This document shows positions 1-7,230 of a stretch of DNA of 13,844 nt, in pieces. The stretch's first letter is position 1. Each line of letters begins with the position of its first letter. The stretch spans positions 1 to 13,844 of the forward strand of contig UQNU01000058.1 of NCBI GenBank assembly GCA_900542555.1. Direction: 5' to 3'. The notes below the pieces were generated by a model. That model ran no database searches. It was not told where the DNA came from and worked only from the letters and a program-made list of their open reading frames with translations. Source of the DNA: an uncultured Collinsella sp. (GTDB taxonomy: Bacteria; Actinomycetota; Coriobacteriia; Coriobacteriales; Coriobacteriaceae). The position numbers were made by a program, and so were the translations under genes.

Positions 1-1941
1 AATCACCAGCGGAAGCTGGACGGACTCGCCGGGGGCAACTGCGCCGGGCATGAACGTCTTGCGGCACACTACGTCGCCGTCCACCAGGGTCTCCGCCGAC
101 AGGCAAACATCCTCGAGGGTGGTAAACCAACGCTTGTTGGTGACGGCCAGCTCGCCCGCCTCGGCATCGTAGGCCATGCGAACCGGGCAGATGACCTGAC
201 CATACTCAGTGAGGCCCGGGCTCGGCTGCTGCCAAGGGAACACCATGCCGTCGATGCAGAAGTTGCTGTTATTGGGGTAATCGCCGTTGTCGCCACCATA
301 CATATCGTAGGCAACGCCGTCCTCGGTCACAGCAGCCAAACCGTGGTCGCACCATTCCCAGATAAACTGGCCTTGGATGCAATCCCAGCGATCGAAGACC
401 TCCTGGTACTCGGACAGACCTCCGGGGCCATTACCCATGGAGTGGCCATACTCGCAGTTGATGCGCGGCTTGGGGAACGGATGCTCACCAAAGTCGTTCA
501 TCTGCGACACACGGGAGTACATCGTGGAAATGACGTCGACGGTATCGGCGTTGCGGTCCTCCTCGTAGTGGACCGGACGACCATCGAGCTCGTGAGCCTT
601 GGCGTACATCGCGCGGATGTTGCAGCCATAGCCGCTCTCGTTGCCCAGCGACCACATGATGATGCACGCGTGGTTGCGCTCCTGCATCACCAGGCGCTCA
701 ATACGGTCGACGTAGGCCGGCTCCCATGCCGGGTCGTCGGTAACCAGGGCGATGTTGCCGATATTCTCGAAGCCGTGGCTCTCCATATCGGTCTCGGCGA
801 CCAGCATGATGCCATACTCATCACACAGCTCGTAGAAGCGCGGGTCATTGGCATAGTGAGAGGTGCGCACTGCGTTGATGTTGTGCTGCTTCATGAGCTC
901 CAGGTCGCGGCGCATGCGATCGAGGCCCACGGCGCGGCCCTTGTGATCGTCGTGATCGTGGCGGTTGACGCCATGCATCTTAAAGTAAGTGCCGTTGAGG
1001 TAGATATGATTGCCCTCGACCGTCACCTCGGCAAGACCCTGGCGATGCGGGACGTACTCGCTGACCTGGTCACCGTCGTAGACCTCAAACGTAAGGTCGT
1101 AGAGGAAGGGGTCCTCGGGATTCCAGAAGTGGGCATCGGTCACGCCGCACTCGGCATGGCCGTCGACGCACTCGCCCGTAGCCACCACGTTCTCGCCATC
1201 GCTGAGCGTAAACACAACGCGGGAAGAGCCCTCGGCAACCGTATCGAGCGTAATCAGAGCGGTATCGCCCTCGCGGTGCGTGCGGAACCTAAAGTCGACC
1301 AGGTGCGCGGCGGGACGCTGCATAAGGTACACATCGCGGAAGATGCCCGAGGCCCACCACATATCCTGGTCCTCGATATAGCTGCCATCGCTGTACTGCA
1401 GGACCTTGACCGCAAACAGGTTGTCGCCCTCGACGAGCGCGTCGGTCACGTCGAACTCGGCAGACAGGCGCGAACCCTTGGTCATGCCGATATACTGACC
1501 GTTGACGTACAGCTCGCCATAGCTCTCGATGCCGTCGAAGCGAATGATCTCGCGAGCGCCGGCAGAAACGGCGGGAAGGTTGACGATGCGCTGGTAGACG
1601 CCCGTGGGGTCGTCGGAGGGAACGAACGGCTGATCAACCGGGAACGGGAAACCCTCGTCGGTGTAGGCAAGGTTGCCATAGCCGTCCACCTGCCACAGGT
1701 GCGGAACCTCCACGTGATCCCACTCGGGCTTGTACGTGGAGAGTTCCTCGTTGGAGACGGCAGCGGGGCCCTCAAAGAGGCGGAACTGCCACGAGCCGGA
1801 CAGCTGGACAAACCCGCGCGACAGCTCGCGGCTGTACGTTGCAGCGAGATCGGCAGTCTCGTAACCCATAAAGTACGCATGGGGTGCCAGGCGGTTCCTG
1901 TGGGTGAGCGCTTGGTTTTCCCAATCGTTAATGGCGTCCAT
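1..1941 (-). CDS. lacZ: Beta-galactosidase, glycoside hydrolase family 2 (LacZ type), 3'-truncated by the window edge
   Basis: Hydrolyses terminal beta-galactosides such as lactose; no signal peptide is visible, so probably cytoplasmic. 647 codons are open from the ATG at 1941 to base 1; large LacZ proteins are about 1000 residues, so the C-terminal third is missing. The N-terminus (NDWENQAL..NRLAPH) and the sugar-binding domain (residues about 45-230, with PPFVPS-like and YIEDQDMWWASGIFRD motifs) closely resemble E. coli LacZ. The GH2 catalytic residues are present: acid/base Glu435 in SLGNESG and nucleophile Glu497 in INCEYGHSMGN. Later YGGDNGD and FCIDGMVF match the family. The start is fixed by a GAAGGAG ribosome site (1949-1955) 7 nt upstream and by alignment of the N-terminus. 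It diverges from a LacI-family gene and has three operators in its promoter region, so repression by that neighbour is likely. Physiological substrate is inferred, not shown. Confidence 0.95.
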   Translation of the reverse strand, partial: MDAINDWENQALTHRNRLAPHAYFMGYETADLAATYSRELSRGFVQLSGSWQFRLFEGPAAVSNEELSTYKPEWDHVEVPHLWQVDGYGNLAYTDEGFPFPVDQPFVPSDDPTGVYQRIVNLPAVSAGAREIIRFDGIESYGELYVNGQYIGMTKGSRLSAEFDVTDALVEGDNLFAVKVLQYSDGSYIEDQDMWWASGIFRDVYLMQRPAAHLVDFRFRTHREGDTALITLDTVAEGSSRVVFTLSDGENVVATGECVDGHAECGVTDAHFWNPEDPFLYDLTFEVYDGDQVSEYVPHRQGLAEVTVEGNHIYLNGTYFKMHGVNRHDHDDHKGRAVGLDRMRRDLELMKQHNINAVRTSHYANDPRFYELCDEYGIMLVAETDMESHGFENIGNIALVTDDPAWEPAYVDRIERLVMQERNHACIIMWSLGNESGYGCNIRAMYAKAHELDGRPVHYEEDRNADTVDVISTMYSRVSQMNDFGEHPFPKPRINCEYGHSMGNGPGGLSEYQEVFDRWDCIQGQFIWEWCDHGLAAVTEDGVAYDMYGGDNGDYPNNSNFCIDGMVFPWQQPSPGLTEYGQVICPVRMAYDAEAGELAVTNKRWFTTLEDVCLSAETLVDGDVVCRKTFMPGAVAPGESVQLPLVI

Positions 1942-1974
1942 GGTGATGCTCCTTCATCATCGTAGTGATTCTTG

Positions 1975-1988
1975 TGCAACCGGTTGTC
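1975..1988. promoter_or_regulatory. Operator O1 for LacI-family repressor
   Basis: TGCAACCGGTTGTC, with perfect palindromic core CAACCGGTTG (1977-1986) centred on CpG, as expected for LacI/GalR-family operators (general form TGnAAnCGnTTnCA). It lies directly downstream of the lacZ -10 box, over the predicted start point. The sequence is repeated at O2 and O3. Confidence 0.75.
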
Positions 1989-1991
1989 CTT

Positions 1992-2021
1992 ATCTTACGG
2001 GCGATGCAAAATACTGTGCAA
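1992..2021 (-). promoter_or_regulatory. Predicted lacZ promoter
   Basis: On the minus strand a -35 box TTGCAC (2016-2021) and a -10 box TAAGAT (1992-1997) are separated by 18 bp. The predicted start point falls near 1985, giving a leader of about 44 nt. The -35 box is part of operator O2, and operator O1 begins just after the -10 box. This is the standard geometry for repression by steric exclusion. The assignment rests on sequence match and operator placement only. Confidence 0.55.
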
Positions 2022-2030
2022 CCGGTTGTC
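2017..2030. promoter_or_regulatory. Operator O2 for LacI-family repressor
   Basis: Identical 14-mer to O1 (core 2019-2028). It overlaps the predicted lacZ -35 box. Its centre is 42 bp from that of O1, about four helical turns, so both sites lie on the same DNA face. Confidence 0.75.
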
Positions 2031-2061
2031 CGCTGAACGGTCGATTTGGTCGGGTTAACGG

Positions 2062-2080
2062 TGCAACCGGTTGTACAACC
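2062..2080. promoter_or_regulatory. Operator O3 for LacI-family repressor, with an extra overlapping half-site
   Basis: The core CAACCGGTTG is at 2064-2073, 45 bp from O2. It runs on into TACAACC, so the right half-site is also the left half of a second perfect 12-bp palindrome, GGTTGTACAACC (2069-2080). Three half-sites are thus packed into 17 bp. It lies upstream of the lacZ promoter and on the lacI side, where it could serve looping or autoregulation. Confidence 0.65.
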
Positions 2081-2200
2081 GCGACACTTATGTCACCCTG
2101 AGTATCGAAACTCAGCGCAAGACATCGTTCTCAAGCTCGTAGGCAACCGCCACGCCCGCTGATATCTCACCCATACGAGACGTATTCGATTGCGGCTTGG

Positions 2201-2256
2201 TTGCAAAACGACACCGGTCACCGGATATCATGAACGCTGTTCAGGCGCACTATAGT
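2201..2256 (+). promoter_or_regulatory. Candidate promoter(s) of the LacI-family gene
   Basis: Two weak candidates are visible. One is TTGCAA (2201-2206), 17 bp, then GATATC (2224-2229). The other is a -10-like TATAGT (2251-2256) without a good -35 box. The rest of the interval from the operators to the gene (2081-2317) shows no other structure that I can support. Confidence 0.25.
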
Positions 2257-2317
2257 AAGCTGTATCCGCACCAGCCCGTATCAGCGACAACATCGACCGC
2301 ATTCTCCAGGAGACGCC

Positions 2318-3334
2318 ATGACCCAACCAGTTCGCACCGCACCTACGCTTGCCGAGGTTGCCGCAGCTGCCGGCGTGTCGCGCTCCACGGCATCGCGCGC
2401 TCTCAACGATTCGCCCCGCATTAGCGAGGAAACCAAAAGGCGCGTCCGCGCGGCGGCCAAGGAAGTCAATTTTGTCCCCAACGCTCGTGGCCGAGCGCTC
2501 GCTGTCGGGCGCACGGAAATCATCGCCGTGCTCGTGACCGAGCCTCTGAGTGAACTCTTCAGCGACCCCACCTATAGCGAGTTTTTGAGCGGCATTACCG
2601 AGGAACTGTCGGAGTCGTCCTATCTGCCCGTTATCTTGCAGGCGTCTTCTACGCATGAGCGCAACCGCGCACGCGAGCACTTTGAGCGCCGCTCGTTCGA
2701 CGCCGTGATCGACGTCTCTCCCTACAAAGGCAGCGAGCTGCTCGAGGTGCTGCGCGAGCTGGGCGTACCCACCGTGTTGTGCGGCCAGCTCGAGGGCCAC
2801 CCCTATCGCGATGTGTTCTCGACGGTCTACTCTGACGACGAAGAGGGCGGACATTTTGCGGCACTCGCCATGAAGGATCGCGGGCGCAAAGATATCGTCG
2901 CCGTGTTGGGACCGCAAGACAACCCCGCTGTTGCCGACCGCCTGCGCGGCTACCGCGCCGTCTTGGGCGAAGACCTCCCAGACGCAAACGTTATCTATAC
3001 CGGCTGGAACAGCGGAGACGGCTATCAGGCCATGCACCAGATCCTCGCGCGCGAGATTGCTTTCGATGGCGTGCTCTGCGGATCGGACCGTATCGCGGCT
3101 GGCGTCATCACCGCACTCAACGAGGCAGGCCTATCCGTTCCTGCGGACGTTTCTGTCGTCGGCTTCGACGATCACGAGATTGCGGCGCGCTGCGTCCCCG
3201 CGCTCACGACCGTCCGCCAGCCCCTGCGCGAAGAAGGACACATGGCCGCCAACATTGCGCTCGACATGATCAAGGGTGCCGAGCCCACCACCTCCGTGAT
3301 GCACATGCAGCTGATCCAGAGAGACTCGCTATAA
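2318..3334 (+). CDS. LacI/GalR-family transcriptional repressor, likely regulator of the adjacent beta-galactosidase gene
   Basis: 338 residues, the usual length for the family. Residues 9-30 (PTLAEVAAAAGVSRSTASRALND) form the LacI helix-turn-helix, followed by the hinge region around 54-66 (PNARGRALAVGRT). The rest is a periplasmic-binding-protein-like effector and dimerisation core. Family signatures near the C-terminus include SVVGFDDHEIAARCVPALTTVRQP and a final HMQLIQRDSL. The start at 2318 has a CAGGAG ribosome site (2307-2312) 5 nt upstream and is the normal distance from the helix-turn-helix. It diverges from lacZ, and the shared gap carries three CpG-centred palindromes of LacI type, so the simplest model is repression of lacZ and perhaps of itself. 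The inducer cannot be read from sequence; galactosides are an inference from context. Confidence 0.92.
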   Translation: MTQPVRTAPTLAEVAAAAGVSRSTASRALNDSPRISEETKRRVRAAAKEVNFVPNARGRALAVGRTEIIAVLVTEPLSELFSDPTYSEFLSGITEELSESSYLPVILQASSTHERNRAREHFERRSFDAVIDVSPYKGSELLEVLRELGVPTVLCGQLEGHPYRDVFSTVYSDDEEGGHFAALAMKDRGRKDIVAVLGPQDNPAVADRLRGYRAVLGEDLPDANVIYTGWNSGDGYQAMHQILAREIAFDGVLCGSDRIAAGVITALNEAGLSVPADVSVVGFDDHEIAARCVPALTTVRQPLREEGHMAANIALDMIKGAEPTTSVMHMQLIQRDSL

Positions 3335-3340
3335 GAAACT

Positions 3341-3541
3341 GGGGCAGGCTTTCTGCCAGACAGTTGTTGCGGAAAGCCTGCCCCGTTTTGAGCGCTCATT
3401 CTGGGGCACAGTTTCCGTTAGACAGCTCAACCGGAAACTGTGCCCCATTATTTTGCCGAATACTGGGTCGCGCTTTCCCAGAGGACCCCCTTTGGGAAAG
3501 CGCGACCCCTTCTGGACGCAGATTCCGGGTTGTAGTTTCCC
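3341..3541 (+). repeat. Tandem array of 44-nt hairpins on a 62-nt period (three complete, one decayed)
   Basis: Hairpins occupy 3341-3384, 3403-3446 and 3465-3508; each is 44 nt and each starts exactly 62 nt after the last. A fourth left arm begins at the expected 3527 (GGGTTGTAGTTTCCC) but has no matching right arm. Left arms follow GGG(G/T)C-NNNN-TTTCC and right arms GGAAA-N'N'N'N'-G(C/A)CCC. The central four base pairs (AGGC, ACAG, GCGC) differ in each unit but are always complementary. Loops of units 1 and 2 share AGACAG. The 18-nt spacers share scattered bases including a T-rich start and usually end in CT. The first hairpin starts 6 nt after the lacI-type stop and is followed by GTTTTG, so it may terminate that gene. 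No coding sequence is evident in 3335-3640. Confidence 0.85.
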
Positions 3542-3582
3542 GGCGCACGACGGCAAGCCTCCAAACCATGACGTCACGACAT

Positions 3583-3616
3583 AAAAAACGAGGGAAGGCA
3601 CGTGTCCTTCCCTCGT
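3583..3616 (-). terminator. Intrinsic terminator of aspS
   Basis: Read on the minus strand, an 11-bp perfect stem (arms 3606-3616 and 3588-3598, ACGAGGGAAGG with its complement) has a 7-nt loop and is followed by six T residues (3588-3583). It lies 24 nt beyond the aspS stop codon. Confidence 0.9.
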
Positions 3617-3640
3617 TACAGGCAATATGTAGCTGCTTCC

Positions 3641-5428
3641 CTACATCAGGCGCAGACTGACGTCCTTGAGCTGGGCGCCGCTAACGGCACTCGGAGCGCC
3701 CGACATAAGGTCGGAGCCGCTGGCCGTCTTGGGGAACGCCATGACGTCGCGGATGGAGTCGGAACCGGTAAGCAGCATGCACACGCGGTCCAGGCCCAGA
3801 GCGAAACCGCCCATCGGGGGCGCACCAAACTTGAGGGCCTCCATGAGGAAGCCGAACTGAGACTCGGCACGCTCCTCGGTAAAGCCCAGGAGCTTGAGCA
3901 TGGACATCTGCATCTCGGCGTTGTGGATACGCATACCGCCGCCGCCGGCCTCAAAGCCGTCCATGACAAAGTCGTAGGTGCAAGAACCGGCTGCCAACGG
4001 ATCGGCCTCGATCTTGGCGATGTCGGTCTCGGTCGGCAGGGTGAAGGGCTGGTGCTCGGCAGCGTAAGCCTTGCGATCCTCGTCCCAGTGGAACAGCGGG
4101 AAGTTGACGACCCACAGGAAGTCGTGGCCCTCGCGCTTGATCTCGAGTGCGTTGGCCATGTGAGAACGCATGCCGCCCAGGATCTCGTCGGAGAGCAGGC
4201 GCGGGCCGGCGGCGAACATCACAAGGTCGCCGGGCTCGACGTCCATGCGCTCGCGCAGAGCCGCCATCTCCTCGTCCGAGAAGAACTTGACGATGGGGCT
4301 GTTGATGGAGCCGTCCTCGCGGAAGGCGATCCAGGCCAGGCCCTTGGCGCCAAACGTGGAGGCCACGCCGGCGAGCTTATCGATCTTGGCACGTGCCCAG
4401 GCACCGGCGCCCTTGGCGTTGATGGCCTTGACGACAGAGCCCTCCTCATTTGCGGCGGTCGCAAAGACCTTGAACTTGGAGTTGGCAAAGATGTCGGTCA
4501 GGTCGACCAGGTGCATGCCATAGCGGGTATCGGGCTTGTCGGAGCCATAGGTGTCCATGGCATCCCAGTAGTTCATGCGACGCAGCGGCGTGGGCATCTC
4601 GACACCCATGCGACCGAAGGCATCGGCAAGAACCTCCTCGAGCGCGCTCATAACGTCGTTCTGGTCCACGAAGGACATCTCGATATCGACCTGGGTGAAC
4701 TCGGGCTGACGATCGGCACGCAAGTCCTCGTCGCGGAAGCACTTGGCAACCTGATAGTAGCGCTCGACGCCACCGACCATAAGCAGCTGCTTCAGAAGCT
4801 GCGGGGACTGCGGCAGGGCGTAGAAGTTGCCCGGCTGAATACGGCTGGGGACGATGAAGTCGCGGGCACCCTCGGGCGTGGACTTGAACAGGGAGGGCGT
4901 CTCGACCTCCATGAACTCACGGTTGTGCAGCGCCTCGCGAATGGCAAAGGTAAAGTCGGAGCGCAGCTTGAGGTTGGCCATCATCTCGGGACGACGGAGG
5001 TCCAGATAGCGATAGCGCAGACGGGTGTCCTCGCTGGTCTCGATGCCGTCCTCGATCTGGAACGGCGGGGTGACGGACGTGTTGAGCACCTCGGCGTGAT
5101 CGGTCAGGACCTCGATCTCGCCGGTCGCGAGCTTGGTGTTGGTGGTCTCCTCGCCACGCGCGCGCACGACGCCGTGGATCTTGATGGGCCACTCGGGACG
5201 CATGGTCTCGGCGATCTTAAAGGCATCGCCATCGGAGTGCTCGGGGTCGAAGGTGAGCTGCGTGATGCCCTCGCGGTCGCGAAGGTCGCAGAAGATAAGG
5301 CCGCCGTGGTCGCGGCGACGGCTCACCCAACCGGTGAGGGTGACCTCTTCGCCCACGTTCTCGAAGCGAAGCTCGCCGCAGGTACGGGTGTGCATGGAAT
5401 GCTCATCGATGGGACGGGTCTGGCTCAT
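3641..5428 (-). CDS. aspS: Aspartyl-tRNA synthetase
   Basis: Charges tRNA(Asp) with aspartate (class II synthetase, cytoplasm). 595 residues, the bacterial-type length. Residues about 13-115 are the OB-fold anticodon-binding domain (LTGWVSRRRDHGGLIFCDLRD). Next come class II motif 1, flipping-loop sequence around 180-190 (SLFKSTPEGARDF), and motif 2 at 231-251 (FRDEDLRADRQPEFTQVD). The inserted GAD domain follows, then motif 3 near 540-549 (GGFALGLDRV, catalytic Arg548). The ATG at 5428 has a strong AAGGAGGA ribosome site (5437-5444) 8 nt upstream. It is transcribed alone, divergently from serB, and ends at its own terminator. His41 in RRRDHGG is typical of non-discriminating bacterial AspRS, which also charges tRNA(Asn); many E. 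coli-type discriminating enzymes have Leu there. That specificity is an inference. Confidence 0.97.
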   Translation of the reverse strand: MSQTRPIDEHSMHTRTCGELRFENVGEEVTLTGWVSRRRDHGGLIFCDLRDREGITQLTFDPEHSDGDAFKIAETMRPEWPIKIHGVVRARGEETTNTKLATGEIEVLTDHAEVLNTSVTPPFQIEDGIETSEDTRLRYRYLDLRRPEMMANLKLRSDFTFAIREALHNREFMEVETPSLFKSTPEGARDFIVPSRIQPGNFYALPQSPQLLKQLLMVGGVERYYQVAKCFRDEDLRADRQPEFTQVDIEMSFVDQNDVMSALEEVLADAFGRMGVEMPTPLRRMNYWDAMDTYGSDKPDTRYGMHLVDLTDIFANSKFKVFATAANEEGSVVKAINAKGAGAWARAKIDKLAGVASTFGAKGLAWIAFREDGSINSPIVKFFSDEEMAALRERMDVEPGDLVMFAAGPRLLSDEILGGMRSHMANALEIKREGHDFLWVVNFPLFHWDEDRKAYAAEHQPFTLPTETDIAKIEADPLAAGSCTYDFVMDGFEAGGGGMRIHNAEMQMSMLKLLGFTEERAESQFGFLMEALKFGAPPMGGFALGLDRVCMLLTGSDSIRDVMAFPKTASGSDLMSGAPSAVSGAQLKDVSLRLM

Positions 5429-5449
5429 ACCAGTGATCCTCCTTTATGG

Positions 5450-5491
5450 ATCTGTGCCGCCCCGTGTCGTTCCGGGCGGCGTCGTACAGAT
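5450..5491 (-). promoter_or_regulatory. Structured 5' leader hairpin of aspS
   Basis: On the minus strand a two-part hairpin lies just before the ribosome site. The basal stem is ATCTGT/ACAGAT (5486-5491 with 5450-5455), followed by a 5-nt bulge ACGAC. The upper 7-bp stem is GCCGCCC/GGGCGGC (5474-5480 with 5456-5462) with an 11-nt loop. A -10-like TAAGAT at 5534-5539 would give a leader of about 100 nt containing it. It may influence translation of aspS. It lacks the conserved T-box antiterminator sequence. Confidence 0.45.
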
Positions 5492-5684
5492 TTGCCCAGC
5501 CTGCGTAAACCGCGCAGCCGGACATGGCGTTCTATCTTATCGCACCTGTGTCGATGTACCGCGGAAAAGTAGCTCCTGCCCAAAGACTTGACGGAGACGA
5601 AACAATTGATGCGTCGCAGTGTCTGCCGACGCGCGCCCCGTGCGACAATGTGCCCCAATACAACTGCACTCGGAAAGGCCCGTC

Positions 5685-6320
5685 ATGACTGCACGCCTCA
5701 TCGTTATGGATATCGACTCCACGCTCATCAACCAGGAGGTCATCGACCTGTTGGGCGAGGAGGCCGGCGTGGGTGAGCAAGTTGCGCAGATCACCGAGCG
5801 CGCCATGCGCGGCGAGCTCGACTTTAAGCAGGCGCTCGAGGAACGCGTGGGGCTACTCGCCGGCTTGGACGAGAGTGTGTTCGAGCGCACCTTTGAGCGC
5901 GTGACGTTTACCCCCGGCGCGCTGGAGCTTGTGCGCTCGGCGCACAGCAAGGGCTGGAAGGTTGGCGTGGTAAGCGGTGGCTTCCACGAGGTCGCCGATA
6001 AGATCGTGGCCGCCGCGGACATCGATTTTTGCTTGGCAAACCGCCTGGAGGTCGTGGACGGCAAACTCACTGGCAAGCTGGCGGCCGATATCGTGACCAA
6101 AGAGTCCAAGCTCATCCAGATGCTGGATTGGGCAGTTGAGTGCGGCGCCGATATGGCCCACACGGTCGCGATCGGCGACGGCGCCAACGACATCCCCATG
6201 ATTCAGGCCGCGGGCACGGGCATCGCGTTTTGTGCCAAGCCCAAGACGCGCGAGGCCGCCCCGTTTGCCATCGACGAGCGCAACCTGATGCTCGCCATGG
6301 ACATCATCCTGCGCGACTAG
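5685..6320 (+). CDS. serB: Phosphoserine phosphatase (HAD superfamily)
   Basis: Last step of serine synthesis: hydrolyses O-phosphoserine to serine. 211 residues from the ATG at 5685, matching short SerB proteins without an ACT domain. HAD motif I is MDIDSTL with nucleophile Asp9 and Asp11. Motif II is VVSGGF (Ser97). The motif III lysine is Lys142 in TKESK, and motif IV is IGDGANDIPM with Asp165 and Asp169. The open frame extends upstream to 5619, but the first 22 residues do not resemble SerB. The ATG at 5685 has GAAAGG (5673-5678) 6 nt upstream and starts directly before the HAD fold. An extended -10-like TGCGACAAT (5641-5649) is a weak promoter candidate. It diverges from aspS. Small HAD phosphatases can have other substrates, but motif order and spacing fit SerB well. 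Confidence 0.9.
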   Translation: MTARLIVMDIDSTLINQEVIDLLGEEAGVGEQVAQITERAMRGELDFKQALEERVGLLAGLDESVFERTFERVTFTPGALELVRSAHSKGWKVGVVSGGFHEVADKIVAAADIDFCLANRLEVVDGKLTGKLAADIVTKESKLIQMLDWAVECGADMAHTVAIGDGANDIPMIQAAGTGIAFCAKPKTREAAPFAIDERNLMLAMDIILRD

Positions 6321-6359
6321 TCGATTCGTCTAACAACAGAATTAATTCCTCTATGTCTA

Positions 6360-6393
6360 GTTTCCGAACAATTTTGTTTTAGTGTTCGGAAAC
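6360..6393. promoter_or_regulatory. Perfect 11-bp inverted repeat upstream of larB, candidate operator
   Basis: GTTTCCGAACA (6360-6370) and TGTTCGGAAAC (6383-6393) flank a 12-bp AT-rich spacer. The right arm would overlap a weak -35 region for an extended -10-like TGCTAGACT (6406-6414) lying 24 bp before the larB start codon. GTCTAG (6355-6360) and CTAGAC (6408-6413) add an outer, unevenly spaced pair. No U-tract follows, so it is a poor terminator for serB. The nearby TetR-family protein is a possible ligand; this is inference. Confidence 0.5.
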
Positions 6394-6437
6394 ATACCCT
6401 TTGAGTGCTAGACTTTGCGCCGTCGAAGGGAACATAT

Positions 6438-7220
6438 ATGGATAAGCGAGATCTTGAGCAATTGCTGAGCGATGTTGCCGGCGGAGCAGTCACCCCTGCC
6501 GACGCCCTTACGAGCATCCAGACGGCGCCAACCGCCGATCTGGGTTTTGCGCAGCTCGATCTTTCGCGCGGGGTGCGCCAGGGAGCCGGCGAGGTTGTCT
6601 ACGGCGCCGGTAAAACCGCCGAGCAGATTGCCGCCATTATCAAAGCGCTGCGCGATGCTGGCCAAGAGCGCATCCTGGTCACACGCCTGGACAGCGAAAA
6701 AGCAGCCCGCACCTCGAAGCTCCTCGACAACGGCATCGACCTGGGATATGTCCCGGACGCACAGCTCGCCCTCGTGGGCGGCAAGCCCTCCCCTACCGGC
6801 AACGGACGCGTTGTCGTCGCCTGCGCCGGTACGAGCGACCTGCCCGTCGCCGAAGAGGCGGCACTGACGGCCGAGTTCTACGGCAACGAGGTCGATCGCC
6901 TCTACGACGTGGGTGTCGCCGGCCTGCACCGCCTGCTCGCGCATGCCGGGGAACTTGCTCAGGCGCAGGTAATCATTGCCGTCGCCGGCATGGAGGGCGC
7001 GTTGGCGAGCGTTATCGGCGGCCTGGTGAGCTGTCCGGTCATCGCCGTCCCCACCAGCGTGGGCTACGGCGCAAATTTTGGAGGCGTAGCCGCGCTGCTC
7101 GCCATGCTCAACTCCTGCGCCAGCGGCGTTTCGGTCGTCAATATCGACAACGGCTTTGGTGCCGCCTACCAGGCAAGTCTTATCAATCATCTGAGCGCCG
7201 GCACGCCCCGCGCCCGTTAA
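6438..7220 (+). CDS. larB: Nickel-pincer cofactor biosynthesis protein LarB
   Basis: Carboxylates the pyridinium ring of nicotinic acid adenine dinucleotide and cleaves the phosphoanhydride to give pyridinium-3,5-biscarboxylate mononucleotide, the first intermediate of the LarA cofactor. 260 residues from the ATG at 6438, which has GAAGGGA (6425-6431) 6 nt upstream; an earlier in-frame ATG at 6405 lies in the promoter region and adds only 11 residues. The C-terminal half (about 125-250) is a PurE/AIR-carboxylase-like domain: ACAGTSDLPVAEEA, YGNEVDRLYDVGVAGLHRL, AVPTSVGYGANFGGVAAL and VNIDNGFGAAYQAS. Cys227 in MLNSCASG corresponds to the reactive cysteine described for L. plantarum LarB (Cys221). 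It is followed after 10 nt by larC, whose ribosome site overlaps the larB stop, so the two are co-transcribed. Confidence 0.95.
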   Translation: MDKRDLEQLLSDVAGGAVTPADALTSIQTAPTADLGFAQLDLSRGVRQGAGEVVYGAGKTAEQIAAIIKALRDAGQERILVTRLDSEKAARTSKLLDNGIDLGYVPDAQLALVGGKPSPTGNGRVVVACAGTSDLPVAEEAALTAEFYGNEVDRLYDVGVAGLHRLLAHAGELAQAQVIIAVAGMEGALASVIGGLVSCPVIAVPTSVGYGANFGGVAALLAMLNSCASGVSVVNIDNGFGAAYQASLINHLSAGTPRAR

Positions 7221-7230
7221 GGAGCATTCC

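Noticed and set aside
343..1965. Long plus-strand open frame of 540 codons opposite lacZ
   Set aside because: It is the antisense of a clear beta-galactosidase. Its composition is typical of a GC-rich shadow frame and it matches no protein family that I recognise.
3341..3541. CRISPR-like array
   Set aside because: The 62-nt period is regular, but the repeats are themselves hairpins with varying cores, the spacers are 18 nt and mutually similar, and no cas genes are present.
5450..5491. T-box riboswitch before aspS
   Set aside because: The conserved T-box antiterminator sequence and a leader terminator are not found.
3602..5572. Long plus-strand open frame of 656 codons opposite aspS
   Set aside because: It is antisense to aspS and runs through the aspS terminator; it shows no recognisable domains.
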